Positions 18,707 to 27,535 of a DNA stretch of 64,000 nt are shown one piece after another. Each line of letters opens with the position of its first letter. Positions within the stretch are counted from its first letter, which is position 1. Source of the DNA: CAJJDF01 sp965655625. GTDB taxonomy: Bacteria > Bacteroidota > Bacteroidia > Flavobacteriales_D > CAJJDF01. The stretch is taken from positions 1 through 64,000 of the forward strand of contig CBFHHA010000008.1 of NCBI GenBank assembly GCA_965655625.1, given 5' to 3'. A program made the translations under genes and the position numbers. Below the pieces are notes generated by a model that had not been told where the DNA came from, searched no databases, and worked only from the letters and a program-made list of their open reading frames with translations.

Positions 18707-19417
18707 TTACTTGATTCCGAGTTCATTTGCGTAGGCCATAATTTCCTCGAGTGTTTTTTTATCTTCTTTCATTGAAAATTTGGCTTTCATTATTATCTGT
18801 TCGCATTTAGATTTCCAAGTTGGTGCTAAATCATTGTGTGATTTGTTTTCTTCGTTTCCTTTTGTAAACATATTCCCTTTCTTTTTTGCATTAGGAATGG
18901 CAGTTGACAAAAACTCAAGAATGTCATCTTTTGTATTTGGAATTGGGAAGCCAGAAATAATTGATTTCTTTTTTTCCATTATTTTATCACCGCCGCCTAG
19001 AGCTTCGGCAAACATTGCTCCAAGAGCACTTCCGACTGACATATCTTGATCTTTACGCTCATTTTCACATGCATTAAGCATTTCAAAAAGTTTACCTATT
19101 GAAACATTTGCACCAATATTTTTAAACTCATGACCACAATCAGAACATTTTGTCTGAAAGGACTGAACCATTGCTCCACAAGCAGGACATTTCTTAACCT
19201 CACCAAACTTGTCAGATTTAGGAGCAGCAGTTGTTTGTGTAGTCTGTTGCATTGATTGCTGTTTTTCGAAAAGTTTTGCCTCCAAAACCATTTCAAACTC
19301 ATCAAGATCAACTCCCATTGCTTCTGCTTTCTTAAAAAGCACTTGTTTTTCCTTTTCTGTCAACTCTCCATCCATAAGAGCCATTTCCATTAATTTTTCT
19401 AAGTTTTCATTGTACAT
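18707..19417 (-). CDS. TerB-like helical domain plus zinc-ribbon protein
   Basis: Residues 1-50 (MEMALMDGELTEKEKQVLFKKAEAMGVDLDEF) match the acidic helical motif of TerB-like domains. A zinc ribbon follows at about 75-100 with two Cys pairs (CPACG ... CSDCG). The rest is helical and charged. This is the first gene of the six-gene operon that continues with the SPFH protein. TerB-like domains occur in envelope-stress and phage-related modules; the specific job here is unknown. Confidence 0.75.
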   Translation of the reverse strand: MYNENLEKLMEMALMDGELTEKEKQVLFKKAEAMGVDLDEFEMVLEAKLFEKQQSMQQTTQTTAAPKSDKFGEVKKCPACGAMVQSFQTKCSDCGHEFKNIGANVSIGKLFEMLNACENERKDQDMSVGSALGAMFAEALGGGDKIMEKKKSIISGFPIPNTKDDILEFLSTAIPNAKKKGNMFTKGNEENKSHNDLAPTWKSKCEQIIMKAKFSMKEDKKTLEEIMAYANELGIK

Positions 19418-19620
19418 ATAATATGAGAATTTTGTGTTAATATAAAGTTTTACATTTTCAAATTTATGAAGATAGATAAATACAACACATTAAACAATGT
19501 AAATTTGTTATTTAACTCTAGTACTTTAAACACTGTAGGTACTATTAAACACGATTACATGTTTGTATTGTTTAAATTATATCTTAAATAGATATGAAAA
19601 CTTATTTCTGTTAAAATATT

Positions 19621-19650
19621 AAATCTCAATAATAAAGATTATTGAGATCT
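19621..19650 (-). terminator. Hairpin downstream of the 19.7-23.9 kb operon
   Basis: An 11-bp stem (ATCTCAATAAT and its complement, 4-nt loop) followed, on the minus strand, by a T-rich stretch. It sits about 30 bp after the operon's last stop codon. Confidence 0.65.
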
Positions 19651-19679
19651 AATATGTGTTTAAAAAAACAACTACAGTG

Positions 19680-20657
19680 TTACCACCAACCATAAACTAA
19701 TGTTGTGTTATATACTGCTTTAGGTTGATTTTTTGCTTCAGCAACACCAATATCTCTTGCAGCTTTTATTTCTGCAGCCTCTTTATTCACCTGATCTTGT
19801 TGTTTTTTTAATTTAAAATCCCATTCTCTTTGATCTAATTCTTTTATTCTTTTAGCTATTTTATTAGCTAATAATTGAGCATCATCATAACAATCAGAAT
19901 TAGGATCAATATTCGCTAAACTTTCAGCTGCATTTTTTGCTGCTTCACTATCTTGGGATGCATTCCATGCGTTATTTGCCTTGGTCATAGAAACCTTACA
20001 TTCTTTATTAATTTTTAATTTATAAATAGGGGTAATATTATCCATAGCCTTCATATAACAATCTTTACACACATCAGGTATTGAGGCAAGAACTGCGATA
20101 GCCTCTTCAAATTGGTCAGAGTCCTTTAAAGTTTCTGCATCTTTTAAGTAAAAGTCACAATTAGCATTGTAATATTCAATAATCTTCGTTTTAGCGTCAT
20201 CCATGAACTCTTTATATTTAGAACTTTTAGATTTTATTTTTTTGATTGCTGACATGTATGCTTTTGTTTCACTTTTCCCTGCTCCCTTAGTTTCGAATGA
20301 TAGACTAGAAAATAAATTTCCCGAAACAGCATCACCAATCATTAAGGTAATTTCCAAAGTATATGCGTACGAAATAGGAGTGGTAGGTAACACATCTTTA
20401 GTCAGTTCAACAATCTTTGCTGTTAAGACAAATCTATTTCCAGGACTTCCAGCGATTCCATTTGAAGTAACAATCCGTTGAAGTCTAACTTTTAGTGCAT
20501 CTTGAGCTGTTGAAGTAAGATCTCCAACCTGTGAAGGAACATATGCATTTAATGCAATTCTTCCAGCATCATCAGTTTTGCCATTTGTGTTTTGACCGAA
20601 AAAATTTGAATAACTGATTGTTAGAGTTAGCAGCAAAGTAATTAATTTCTTATTCAT
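19680..20657 (-). CDS. Exported protein of the four-gene envelope operon
   Basis: The signal peptide ends in NFFGQ. The first half has a predicted mixed alpha/beta domain (DALKVRLQRIVTSNGIAG ... RFVLTAKIVELTKDV) similar in feel to secretin- or curli-associated envelope proteins. The second half holds Cys-containing TPR-like helices and a Lys/Glu-rich coiled coil near residues 280-310. It overlaps the upstream lipoprotein gene by 4 bp (translational coupling). No named family is recognised. Confidence 0.65.
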   Translation of the reverse strand: MNKKLITLLLTLTISYSNFFGQNTNGKTDDAGRIALNAYVPSQVGDLTSTAQDALKVRLQRIVTSNGIAGSPGNRFVLTAKIVELTKDVLPTTPISYAYTLEITLMIGDAVSGNLFSSLSFETKGAGKSETKAYMSAIKKIKSKSSKYKEFMDDAKTKIIEYYNANCDFYLKDAETLKDSDQFEEAIAVLASIPDVCKDCYMKAMDNITPIYKLKINKECKVSMTKANNAWNASQDSEAAKNAAESLANIDPNSDCYDDAQLLANKIAKRIKELDQREWDFKLKKQQDQVNKEAAEIKAARDIGVAEAKNQPKAVYNTTLVYGWW

Positions 20658-21130
20658 ATTATTTTATTTTTTTTCATTAAAAGTTTAATTTTTAATACAT
20701 TGACATTTACGATGACTTTCCTTTGTTGAATATTTTTTGATTTTTTTGAGTCACGGCTTATCTTATTGTCAATTCGTTCGTCCGAGACGTCAACATAATC
20801 TAAAAAAGGACCTTTGTCAGCAAAGAAAGTTGCGAAAAATTCTGCGTTATTTTTCCTTGTTACCTCACTAATCAATGGATTTCTGTCGCAACCTGAATTC
20901 CCTTGTTTTATTCCACTAAAAAGAACAGCAGATACAGCATTTTTTTTTGCCTGGGTTGAAGCATCTAAATAATTTCTTCCTCTCCCATAGGATTCAAGTG
21001 TGACAGTTCCATCAAGCTCAGAGCCTAAACATCTTACTTCAAAATCGTAATAACTTCCACTATACTTATTTCGGTTTGCACAGGAAACCATTAAGGCAAG
21101 AGTAAATGTGCAGAAAAATATTTTTTTCAT
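20654..21130 (-). CDS. Small lipoprotein of the envelope operon
   Basis: A lipobox (LALMVSC) gives a mature lipoprotein of about 140 residues. The region YGRGRNYLDASTQAKKNAVSAVLF resembles the helical core of LPP20-like or DUF6175 proteins, a pattern shared with the product encoded 1 bp upstream. Outer-membrane anchoring and partnership with the neighbouring exported proteins are inferred from the operon. Confidence 0.65.
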   Translation of the reverse strand: MKKIFFCTFTLALMVSCANRNKYSGSYYDFEVRCLGSELDGTVTLESYGRGRNYLDASTQAKKNAVSAVLFSGIKQGNSGCDRNPLISEVTRKNNAEFFATFFADKGPFLDYVDVSDERIDNKISRDSKKSKNIQQRKVIVNVNVLKIKLLMKKNKII

Positions 21131-21131
21131 T

Positions 21132-22541
21132 TTATTGTTCTTCTATAAATAATATTGTTATTTCGCCAACACCCACTTGTTCTGTAATTATGGTGAAATC
21201 TCCCGTTTTTTTAATTTCATTAATTACATCTAAAGCAAAATCATTAAATCTGTATGGCATCATTTCTCCACTGAATGGATCTTCACTTTTTGTTGGTATA
21301 GTTACACCAAAACTCATGTTTGTCTCATTACCCGCACCGATAGGAGCGGCAGGCTTTTTCGTTAGTTTTGTAATCATACCAGGTAAGACTCTCTCTAAAG
21401 GATAATCCCTTCCACCAAAATTACCCGTGGTCATTTTGAAATCAACTTCTTCATTCGCAGATATAAAATTAATAACTCCATTTAAGCCGTTCTTCTCCCT
21501 TTCTAAAAAGTAATTAATAACTCGAGGTCTGAAGTTGTCGCAAGTAGAGTTTATTGCATTCTGTAGCAGGGATTTAGTATCATCACCAGCTGTTTTCAAA
21601 GTTACTGGCTCGGTAGTTATCACATTGGATTTGGTGTAAGGATCTAACGCAGTAAATGTAAGGGAATATTGTTCTTCGGTTCCTCCAGCAATTTTATTTT
21701 TAGTTAAATTAACTTTAAGCCATAAATCAGCCGAAGCAGACCTCGCAAATACATCAAAATCGCTCTCTACTTTAGTCCCATATTTAGACCTCATATTATC
21801 ACGAGCATCAAGGTTTGCCCCTCCATCTACAATTGATTTAAGATTTTTAATATCAAAAACGTCTCCAAATCTCGCTTCAATAAAGGATTGAATTTGATTT
21901 AGCTGTTCATCTGTAGAGGCTCCAACGTAATCTGGTCTCTTTTCCTTTAAGCCTTGATTATCAATTTCTTTCATAAATCCTAAAGCTTCCATCCAACCAT
22001 CATCTGGAACAATTAAAAGGGAGGGTTTCCCTCCTAAATTGGCAACTAAGTCAGCGGCAGATTCAATAAAACCTTGTTTTTCTAAATCTTCTCTTAATTT
22101 GGATTTCAATACGTAAACCGTTGTTGTTGATTCAATTAATTTCTTTTTTATTTTTTTTCCAGGTTTTCTTGTGTTGGTAGTTGCTTTGCTTACGTATGCC
22201 AGACCTCCTGTGTTTGAAGCTAAATAATTCTTGAAAAATTCCAAGTTTTGACTATATTTAGCCATATCAGCTAATGGTGTGGAAGCTGACGCTTTTGCAG
22301 TTTTACCATAACCTTTAAATATAATTGTGTAAATAGCTTGTGATCTCGCCTTGTTTATACATTCATTTATATCCTTTCCTTGGTTTGTAATATCCACTGC
22401 TACTGAACCTCCATCTTTCAGATCCATTAATGCTTCAAATTGGTAATTTTCTTCCCAAATAGTTGACGTGTTATCCTGTCCCTTGGCTATAAATCCAAAG
22501 AAACAGTTAATGATTATTGTTGTAATTATTAATTTCTTCAT
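21132..22541 (-). CDS. DUF6175-like exported protein
   Basis: The signal peptide ends in FIAKGQ. The first domain (residues 30-160) has DINECINKARSQAIYTIIFKGYG, a pattern echoed in the neighbouring lipoprotein. The following region (PSLLIVPDDGWMEALGFM) matches my recollection of DUF6175, related to LpoB-type folds, but this was not checked. The start codon directly follows six copies of a pentanucleotide, which suggests phase-variable or length-sensitive translation. The function is unknown. Confidence 0.65.
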   Translation of the reverse strand: MKKLIITTIIINCFFGFIAKGQDNTSTIWEENYQFEALMDLKDGGSVAVDITNQGKDINECINKARSQAIYTIIFKGYGKTAKASASTPLADMAKYSQNLEFFKNYLASNTGGLAYVSKATTNTRKPGKKIKKKLIESTTTVYVLKSKLREDLEKQGFIESAADLVANLGGKPSLLIVPDDGWMEALGFMKEIDNQGLKEKRPDYVGASTDEQLNQIQSFIEARFGDVFDIKNLKSIVDGGANLDARDNMRSKYGTKVESDFDVFARSASADLWLKVNLTKNKIAGGTEEQYSLTFTALDPYTKSNVITTEPVTLKTAGDDTKSLLQNAINSTCDNFRPRVINYFLEREKNGLNGVINFISANEEVDFKMTTGNFGGRDYPLERVLPGMITKLTKKPAAPIGAGNETNMSFGVTIPTKSEDPFSGEMMPYRFNDFALDVINEIKKTGDFTIITEQVGVGEITILFIEEQ

Positions 22542-22570
22542 TTGATTTGATTTGATTTGATTTGATTTGA
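22541..22570 (-). repeat. Pentanucleotide repeat, (TCAAA)6 on the coding strand
   Basis: Six tandem copies of a 5-bp unit fill the 31-bp gap between the stop of the upstream gene (22573) and the ATG of the next, which is itself formed by the last unit (TCAAATG). A change in copy number would alter only the leader length, not the frame. Confidence 0.9.
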
Positions 22571-22572
22571 TC

Positions 22573-23925
22573 CTATTTAATTAGGCGAATGTAGTTCATA
22601 CCTGGTACAGCTTTTTTTCCACCAGAAAATATTGTAAATGGTGGGACTTCATTTCCATCAGAATCTAGTTGTTTTTCTGTACCTTGCCTGTTATCCCAAA
22701 TTGAAAGTTTTTTTGAAGTTTTAACCTTTCCTACCGCTTTCCAATAAGGTATACCTAATTCATTAGTCTTTAATTCTAATATTTCATATTTCTGTTTTGG
22801 CTCAACCCCTTCTTTCAATCCAATTTGAACTGAAAAAGGATCATTTGATAAAATAGGAGAAACAGGTCTAAATTGAACAAATTCTTTTTGAAGTTTTGCC
22901 ATTGCATTATCTAATGTTCTACGAACTTGTAAATCAATGATTTCATTTAAAGTTCTTTTTTCGCCAATTTTAAAGGTTACAATTGAGCTAGAAACTGTTT
23001 TTCCCAAATATTCCATTTCCATGAATGAAGCTGTGTCCCAAGCTAATTTTTTGTTTGTAATTGAATTATTGAAAAATGTGTTGTAAATTTTATCTCCAGT
23101 AGATTCGTTCCATTTAATTTTATAAAGAAAAGAATTACACTTTACGGTATATCCCTCTTTAGTTTTTTCATAAATTGTATCCAGAGCAGCCATTGATTTG
23201 TCGATAATAACCTGAGGTTTTCCAGCCAGTTTTTTCATGGCTTCTGCTTTTGCTAAATCTCTTACTATTCTTGCAACTGGTTCATTTTTGTAAAATTCCA
23301 TGGAATTAATTACAGTGTATGTGTTTCCCAATAGTTCTACATCTTTGAACATATCTTTGGGATCCGAAATAGAGAACATGGTGTCTGCCATATCAGCTGC
23401 AGAAGCAGAATACATTCCTCTTTCGATAATCAAATCTTGGTCTACTTCAAAGTTTTCCTTTTTGTTTAACCAAACTCCTATTACCTTTTTTGCAACATCA
23501 TTTGACCTTATTATTTTATCGGCATAAATTTTTTGCATTTCCTTTTCTGAAGGTTCAATAATTGCCAATGTGCTATCTTCATTTAAGTATCGAAGTTTTT
23601 TCAGTGGATTTAGACTTGCCTTCATAATAGCCATTGGAGTCGAAAGTGTATCTTTCAGGTAACCTGAAAAAATTAAATCCTCATCTGTAAGGGTCATTGA
23701 TTCAGTACTTGTGTTTTTTACACTAATGTTGTGTTGGTTATATTTATCAGGGAAAGGATTGTTATTGTAAGCATTAAGAATTAACTCTTTATTTTCTCCT
23801 AATCCCGGAGTTTCCATTAAAATCATGGATATAGAACTTCTTCTGTACTTAGTACTCACCTGAGAAGATAAATCATTTGAAATAATTAATGTTAATAACA
23901 TCAATGTTAAGGTTATATTTTTCAT
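22573..23925 (-). CDS. Exported protein, first gene of the envelope operon
   Basis: The signal peptide (IISNDLSSQ) precedes a 430-residue mostly alpha/beta protein. Recognisable parts are a stalk-like region and a C-terminal segment (QIGLKEGVEPKQKYEILELKTNE ... WDNRQ) resembling the variable C-terminal beta domains of flagellar- or curli-assembly proteins; the comparison is weak. It leads a leftward operon of four exported proteins and is divergent from the putative regulator at 24113, separated by 187 bp. Confidence 0.65.
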   Translation of the reverse strand: MKNITLTLMLLTLIISNDLSSQVSTKYRRSSISMILMETPGLGENKELILNAYNNNPFPDKYNQHNISVKNTSTESMTLTDEDLIFSGYLKDTLSTPMAIMKASLNPLKKLRYLNEDSTLAIIEPSEKEMQKIYADKIIRSNDVAKKVIGVWLNKKENFEVDQDLIIERGMYSASAADMADTMFSISDPKDMFKDVELLGNTYTVINSMEFYKNEPVARIVRDLAKAEAMKKLAGKPQVIIDKSMAALDTIYEKTKEGYTVKCNSFLYKIKWNESTGDKIYNTFFNNSITNKKLAWDTASFMEMEYLGKTVSSSIVTFKIGEKRTLNEIIDLQVRRTLDNAMAKLQKEFVQFRPVSPILSNDPFSVQIGLKEGVEPKQKYEILELKTNELGIPYWKAVGKVKTSKKLSIWDNRQGTEKQLDSDGNEVPPFTIFSGGKKAVPGMNYIRLIK

Positions 23926-24112
23926 AGTTTATTTGGTTTTGTTTTGGTTCTTTACAATTTTATAAAATTATCTTATATAAATTGGCTCATTTTTGATACA
24001 TAAAATAACAGTATACCATATTTGTACTTCATTTTTTTATATCAATATAATTTAATTTTAAACCAATTTTATTAATATTATTGTTTAAATTTGATACATA
24101 ATTGATACTTTA
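23926..24112. promoter_or_regulatory. Divergent promoter region with repeated TTGATAC
   Basis: This 187-bp AT-rich region separates the envelope operon from the regulator gene. TTGATACATAA occurs at 23993 and 24091, and TTGATAC again at 24102, just before the regulator ATG. Direct repeats placed like this are candidate operator sites for the adjacent regulator; that is an inference. Confidence 0.45.
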
Positions 24113-25378
24113 ATGATAGAAAAACTCAAAAGCGAAATTGAAAAGAAAGTAGGCAAAAAAGTTACTTCTCGTGGAGATTGTGAATTCGTCTCTTTGGCTA
24201 TTCTAGAAATGATTGATGAAACTATTAGTTACAACACTATTAGGAGGCTTTTTGGACTATCACCCTATGTAAAACCAAACAAAAATACGCTGAATGTATT
24301 ATCTAGATTTATTGGTTATAAAAATTACTATGATTTTACAGACAATTATGAGTTCAAAGAAAGAACTAAATTACTAGAAACAACCTATGTGTATTTATTT
24401 GAGGAAAACGATGAAAAAACCTTGGAATTAGTTATTAGTGCAAAAAAACGTCACGAGGATTTTCCTGGTTTTATAACTATCTTAATTAGGGAGCTTATTT
24501 ATGAGGAAAAGTATTCGTTAATTAATGAAATATTTAATTTGGAGGAAATGAAATTTTCAAACTTCAGTTATACAGATATAGTTTTTATTGGAAATTCAAT
24601 TGGTTTATTGTTACGAAAAAAACAAGAGGTTAACGAATTACTTCAAACAAATATTAATTTTTTGAATTGCGTTTATTTAACCTTTGTTGATTATTCCTCA
24701 CTTAACTCATATTATGGAAATTGGACGCTAAATATAAATGAATCAAAATCTACTAAGGAAATTGAAATCTTCTCAACTGCATTATTAAAGTTTAGAAGTT
24801 TTTTGAATAATACAGATATCAAAGAAATGGATGAAAAATTGATTTTTTCCAGAGAATTGAATCCTATATTATACAGTAGACTTGTTTCTATATTATTTAT
24901 TTCGAATAAAGACATAGATATTCCAAAGGTTTTGACTAAATATTATTCCTTTCATGTAAAAAATAAATTCTCGATAGATTATTTTTTTGAGTTATTTACA
25001 ACATCTATCCTATTAAAAAATAAAGATATAATGAATTATATTATGGAAAAAATGGAATTAAACATTAAGTTCTATTATCAAAAATACCATCTTAATTCTT
25101 ATTATTTAATGAGCGCCTTTTATTACAAGTTATCAAAAAATAAAAAAGATGCTAAAAACGTGTTTAAAAAATTTCATTTAAATGTAGTTCGTCCTAGTTA
25201 TTTGGATTACATCAAGCTATTATACTTAATATACCTATTTGATGACACAAATGAAATGAAGAAAAAATATGAAATCAAAAATGAATATTTAAAAATTAGT
25301 CGCAAATTAAACTATTCTTTCTTCTCTGAAGATTACCTAATAAATTATTTTACTTCAAACAATCTCGAGAATAACTAA
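24113..25378 (+). CDS. Putative regulator with small N-terminal helical domain, member of a family with 32521-33822
   Basis: 421 residues, no signal peptide. Residues 1-75 form a small helical unit (GKKVTSRGDCEFVSLAILEM ... ISYNTIRRLFGL ... PNKNTLNVLSRFIGYKNYYDF) that looks like a helix-turn-helix. The rest is a long helical, Lys/Ile/Asn-rich region of TPR-like character. The protein at 32521-33822 has the same architecture, and both genes are divergent from operons of exported proteins. Transcriptional control of those operons is inferred; the family is not named to my knowledge. Confidence 0.6.
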   Translation: MIEKLKSEIEKKVGKKVTSRGDCEFVSLAILEMIDETISYNTIRRLFGLSPYVKPNKNTLNVLSRFIGYKNYYDFTDNYEFKERTKLLETTYVYLFEENDEKTLELVISAKKRHEDFPGFITILIRELIYEEKYSLINEIFNLEEMKFSNFSYTDIVFIGNSIGLLLRKKQEVNELLQTNINFLNCVYLTFVDYSSLNSYYGNWTLNINESKSTKEIEIFSTALLKFRSFLNNTDIKEMDEKLIFSRELNPILYSRLVSILFISNKDIDIPKVLTKYYSFHVKNKFSIDYFFELFTTSILLKNKDIMNYIMEKMELNIKFYYQKYHLNSYYLMSAFYYKLSKNKKDAKNVFKKFHLNVVRPSYLDYIKLLYLIYLFDDTNEMKKKYEIKNEYLKISRKLNYSFFSEDYLINYFTSNNLENN

Positions 25379-25412
25379 AAAAAGCCGTTCGTGATTTCAC
25401 GAATGGCTTTAT
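25379..25412 (+). terminator. Terminator after the regulator gene
   Basis: A stem of AAAGCCGTTCGTG pairing (one mismatch) with CACGAATGGCTTT starts right after the stop codon. The hairpin is nearly the same as the one at 27343-27376. Confidence 0.85.
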
Positions 25413-25429
25413 ATTAACTTCATTTAATA

Positions 25430-25502
25430 ATCAAAAATTAGGGTGTAACTATTATTAATACGGAGTTTACTCATTTTTGGTGTCACATGGGTAGCACAAA
25501 AA
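25430..25502 (+). repeat. Modular intergenic repeat, copy C
   Basis: Box 2 (ATCAAAAATTAGGGTGTAAC) at 25430 and the tail TTTTTGGTGTCAC...GTAGCACAAAAA lie 18 bp after the regulator terminator. No box 1 is present because the gene ends immediately before the hairpin. Confidence 0.65.
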
Positions 25503-25833
25503 CTACAAAAGAATTAAAACATAATCTTGATTGGTTTGTTCCAATTCTCTTTTTTTATTTTGAAACTTTTAGTTAGTATACATTGTTTAAAAAGATTCTT
25601 TTAAGAATTGTTCTAATTGATTCAAGTCACTCAGAAATTTAGAACCCTCAACATAATTACTCTTGGATATCGGTGAAGCTCAATCATAATTTCGATTTAA
25701 GATAAAGTTAATTCTAAACATTTATTAGTTACTTCATGTTAATGAGACTGGACCATATTATGAAATAAAAAAACTTAAACTTTGGTAAAAGAAAAGGAAA
25801 GACGTATTTTTAATCAGACAAAAAATACCTAAC
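25503..25833. other. Intergenic upstream of T9SS protein
   Basis: About 330 bp, AT-rich. It should contain the promoter of the gene at 25834. No other feature could be supported. Confidence 0.45.
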
Positions 25834-27189
25834 ATGAAAATAACTTTATCGATCATACTAACCCTAGTAATTACATTTTTAGCTAATTCTCAAACGTATC
25901 CTTCATTAGAGATAAGTGCAGACATTGTCACTACATCAACTGGTGTTACAGTGGACGTACCGATAAAAGCAGGGACAAATTGGCAAAACATAACAAGTTT
26001 AAGAGGAACAATAACGTTTGACACGAACGTTATAACTTGGAACCAAATGTCATTCTGGGGATTATCAAATCCTGGTGGCGCTGTTTTTACCTATCAGGGA
26101 AATGGTCGTATAACTTTTACTTGGATGTCAGTATTTTCAATAGGTCCAACTTTAAGCGCGGGAAGTACGGTGTTTACACTCAGGTTTAATGCAGTCGGAA
26201 GTGGTGGACAAATTTCTCCAATAACTTTTTCGAATACACCTCAAATTCTTTTTTGGAATAATGGATTCGGTTGGTCTGGAAATAATTTTAACTCAACAAA
26301 TGGATCTGTAACCATAATTGGCTGTAACAATCCAGTGGCTATTTGGTCAGATACGACTAATCAATTAAATGTCAACTTCAATGATCTAACCACAGCTGCT
26401 ATTACTTCATGGGCATGGGATTTTGGTGACGGAAATACAAGTAATGTACAAAACCCGAGTCATACATACTCTTCATCTGGAACTTATAACGTTTGCCTAA
26501 TCGTAACTGATACATGTGGAAGTGATACGTTGTGTAAAAACGTAACAGTTACCAATTGCACCGTAGCATTAGGTACCAACACAAGAACGGAATGTGATTC
26601 ACTGTTATGGATAGATGGGAATATTTATTATTCAAATAATAATTCTGCCACTTTTAATATAGTTGGAGGCGCTGCGAATTCTTGTGATAGTATTGTTACT
26701 TTAAATCTAACAGTTATTAATAACGATAAAACGATAACTAAAACAAATACTACTCTAACATCCAATCAATTAGTTGGAACCTATCAATGGATAGATTGTA
26801 ACGGAAACCAACCTATTCCTGGAGAGACCAATCAATCTTTTACTGCAACTTCAAACGGCAGCTATGCTGTTATTTTAAGCAATAATGGGTGTACAGATAC
26901 GTCAGCTTGTGAAAGTGTTTTTTCGGTAGGAATTAAAAATCAAGAGTTAGAAACTGATATCAATATTTATCCTAATCCTTTCGAAAATCAAATCAATATA
27001 TCATTTAATGAAAAAATAATTTCATCCCATTCAGTGAAAATTTATAATTCTATTGGGAAATTAGTCCTGAGTGAGAACCTTTCCAACCAATTAACCAAAA
27101 TAGATCTATCAGATTTAGATGACGGCTTCTATTATATAACCATAAATGATTTTAGAAATTCTAGAAAATTTAAGGTTATAAAGAAATGA
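25834..27189 (+). CDS. Secreted cohesin-like / PKD protein with T9SS sorting domain
   Basis: The signal peptide ends FLANSQ. Residues 25-165 (GVTVDVPIKAGTNWQNITSLRGTI ... TVFTLRF) resemble a cohesin-type beta-sandwich. A PKD domain follows (SWAWDFGDGNTSNVQNPSH), then a Cys-containing repeat like that in the M4 protease tail (TECDSLLWIDGNIYYSN ... SCDSIVTLNLTV), and finally a T9SS type A sorting domain (NIYPNPFENQINISF ... LDDGFYYITI). It is a cell-surface or released protein of unknown binding partner. Confidence 0.8.
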   Translation: MKITLSIILTLVITFLANSQTYPSLEISADIVTTSTGVTVDVPIKAGTNWQNITSLRGTITFDTNVITWNQMSFWGLSNPGGAVFTYQGNGRITFTWMSVFSIGPTLSAGSTVFTLRFNAVGSGGQISPITFSNTPQILFWNNGFGWSGNNFNSTNGSVTIIGCNNPVAIWSDTTNQLNVNFNDLTTAAITSWAWDFGDGNTSNVQNPSHTYSSSGTYNVCLIVTDTCGSDTLCKNVTVTNCTVALGTNTRTECDSLLWIDGNIYYSNNNSATFNIVGGAANSCDSIVTLNLTVINNDKTITKTNTTLTSNQLVGTYQWIDCNGNQPIPGETNQSFTATSNGSYAVILSNNGCTDTSACESVFSVGIKNQELETDINIYPNPFENQINISFNEKIISSHSVKIYNSIGKLVLSENLSNQLTKIDLSDLDDGFYYITINDFRNSRKFKVIKK

Positions 27190-27307
27190 TATGAACTATT
27201 ATTTTAAATAAATGAGATTTTTATGAATTGAATTATTTTGGAAAAATTAAATACTTTAAATAAGTACCCGAAACAACAGCATTAAGTATCGATTAACTAT
27301 TAAAATT

Positions 27308-27460
27308 AATAGGTTCTAATAGAATCTACCAGCTTAAAACAAAAAAGCCATTCGTTAGTTCACGAATGGCTTTTCAATCTTTCACTTAACGATCAAAAAT
27401 TTGGCCGTAACTATTTTTTTTACAGATTTTTAGGACTAATGGAGTCTTTTTGGTATAACA
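27308..27460 (+). repeat. Modular intergenic repeat, copy D
   Basis: Complete copy: box 1 (TTCTAATAGAATCTACCAGC) at 27314, a hairpin at 27343-27376, box 2 (ATCAAAAATTTGGCCGTAAC) at 27392 and the tail TTTTTGGTATAACA ending at 27460. Confidence 0.7.
27343..27376 (+). terminator. Terminator downstream of the cohesin-like gene
   Basis: A stem of AAAAGCCATTCGT pairing with ACGAATGGCTTTT, near-identical to the hairpin at 25379-25412. It sits inside repeat copy D, about 150 bp after the stop codon. Confidence 0.8.
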
Positions 27461-27535
27461 GATTTTCCCTAATTTATTATTAACTATTTTATTTGTATTC
27501 TTGGCAAAGTAGAACAACATATTATTTTTTTAATT

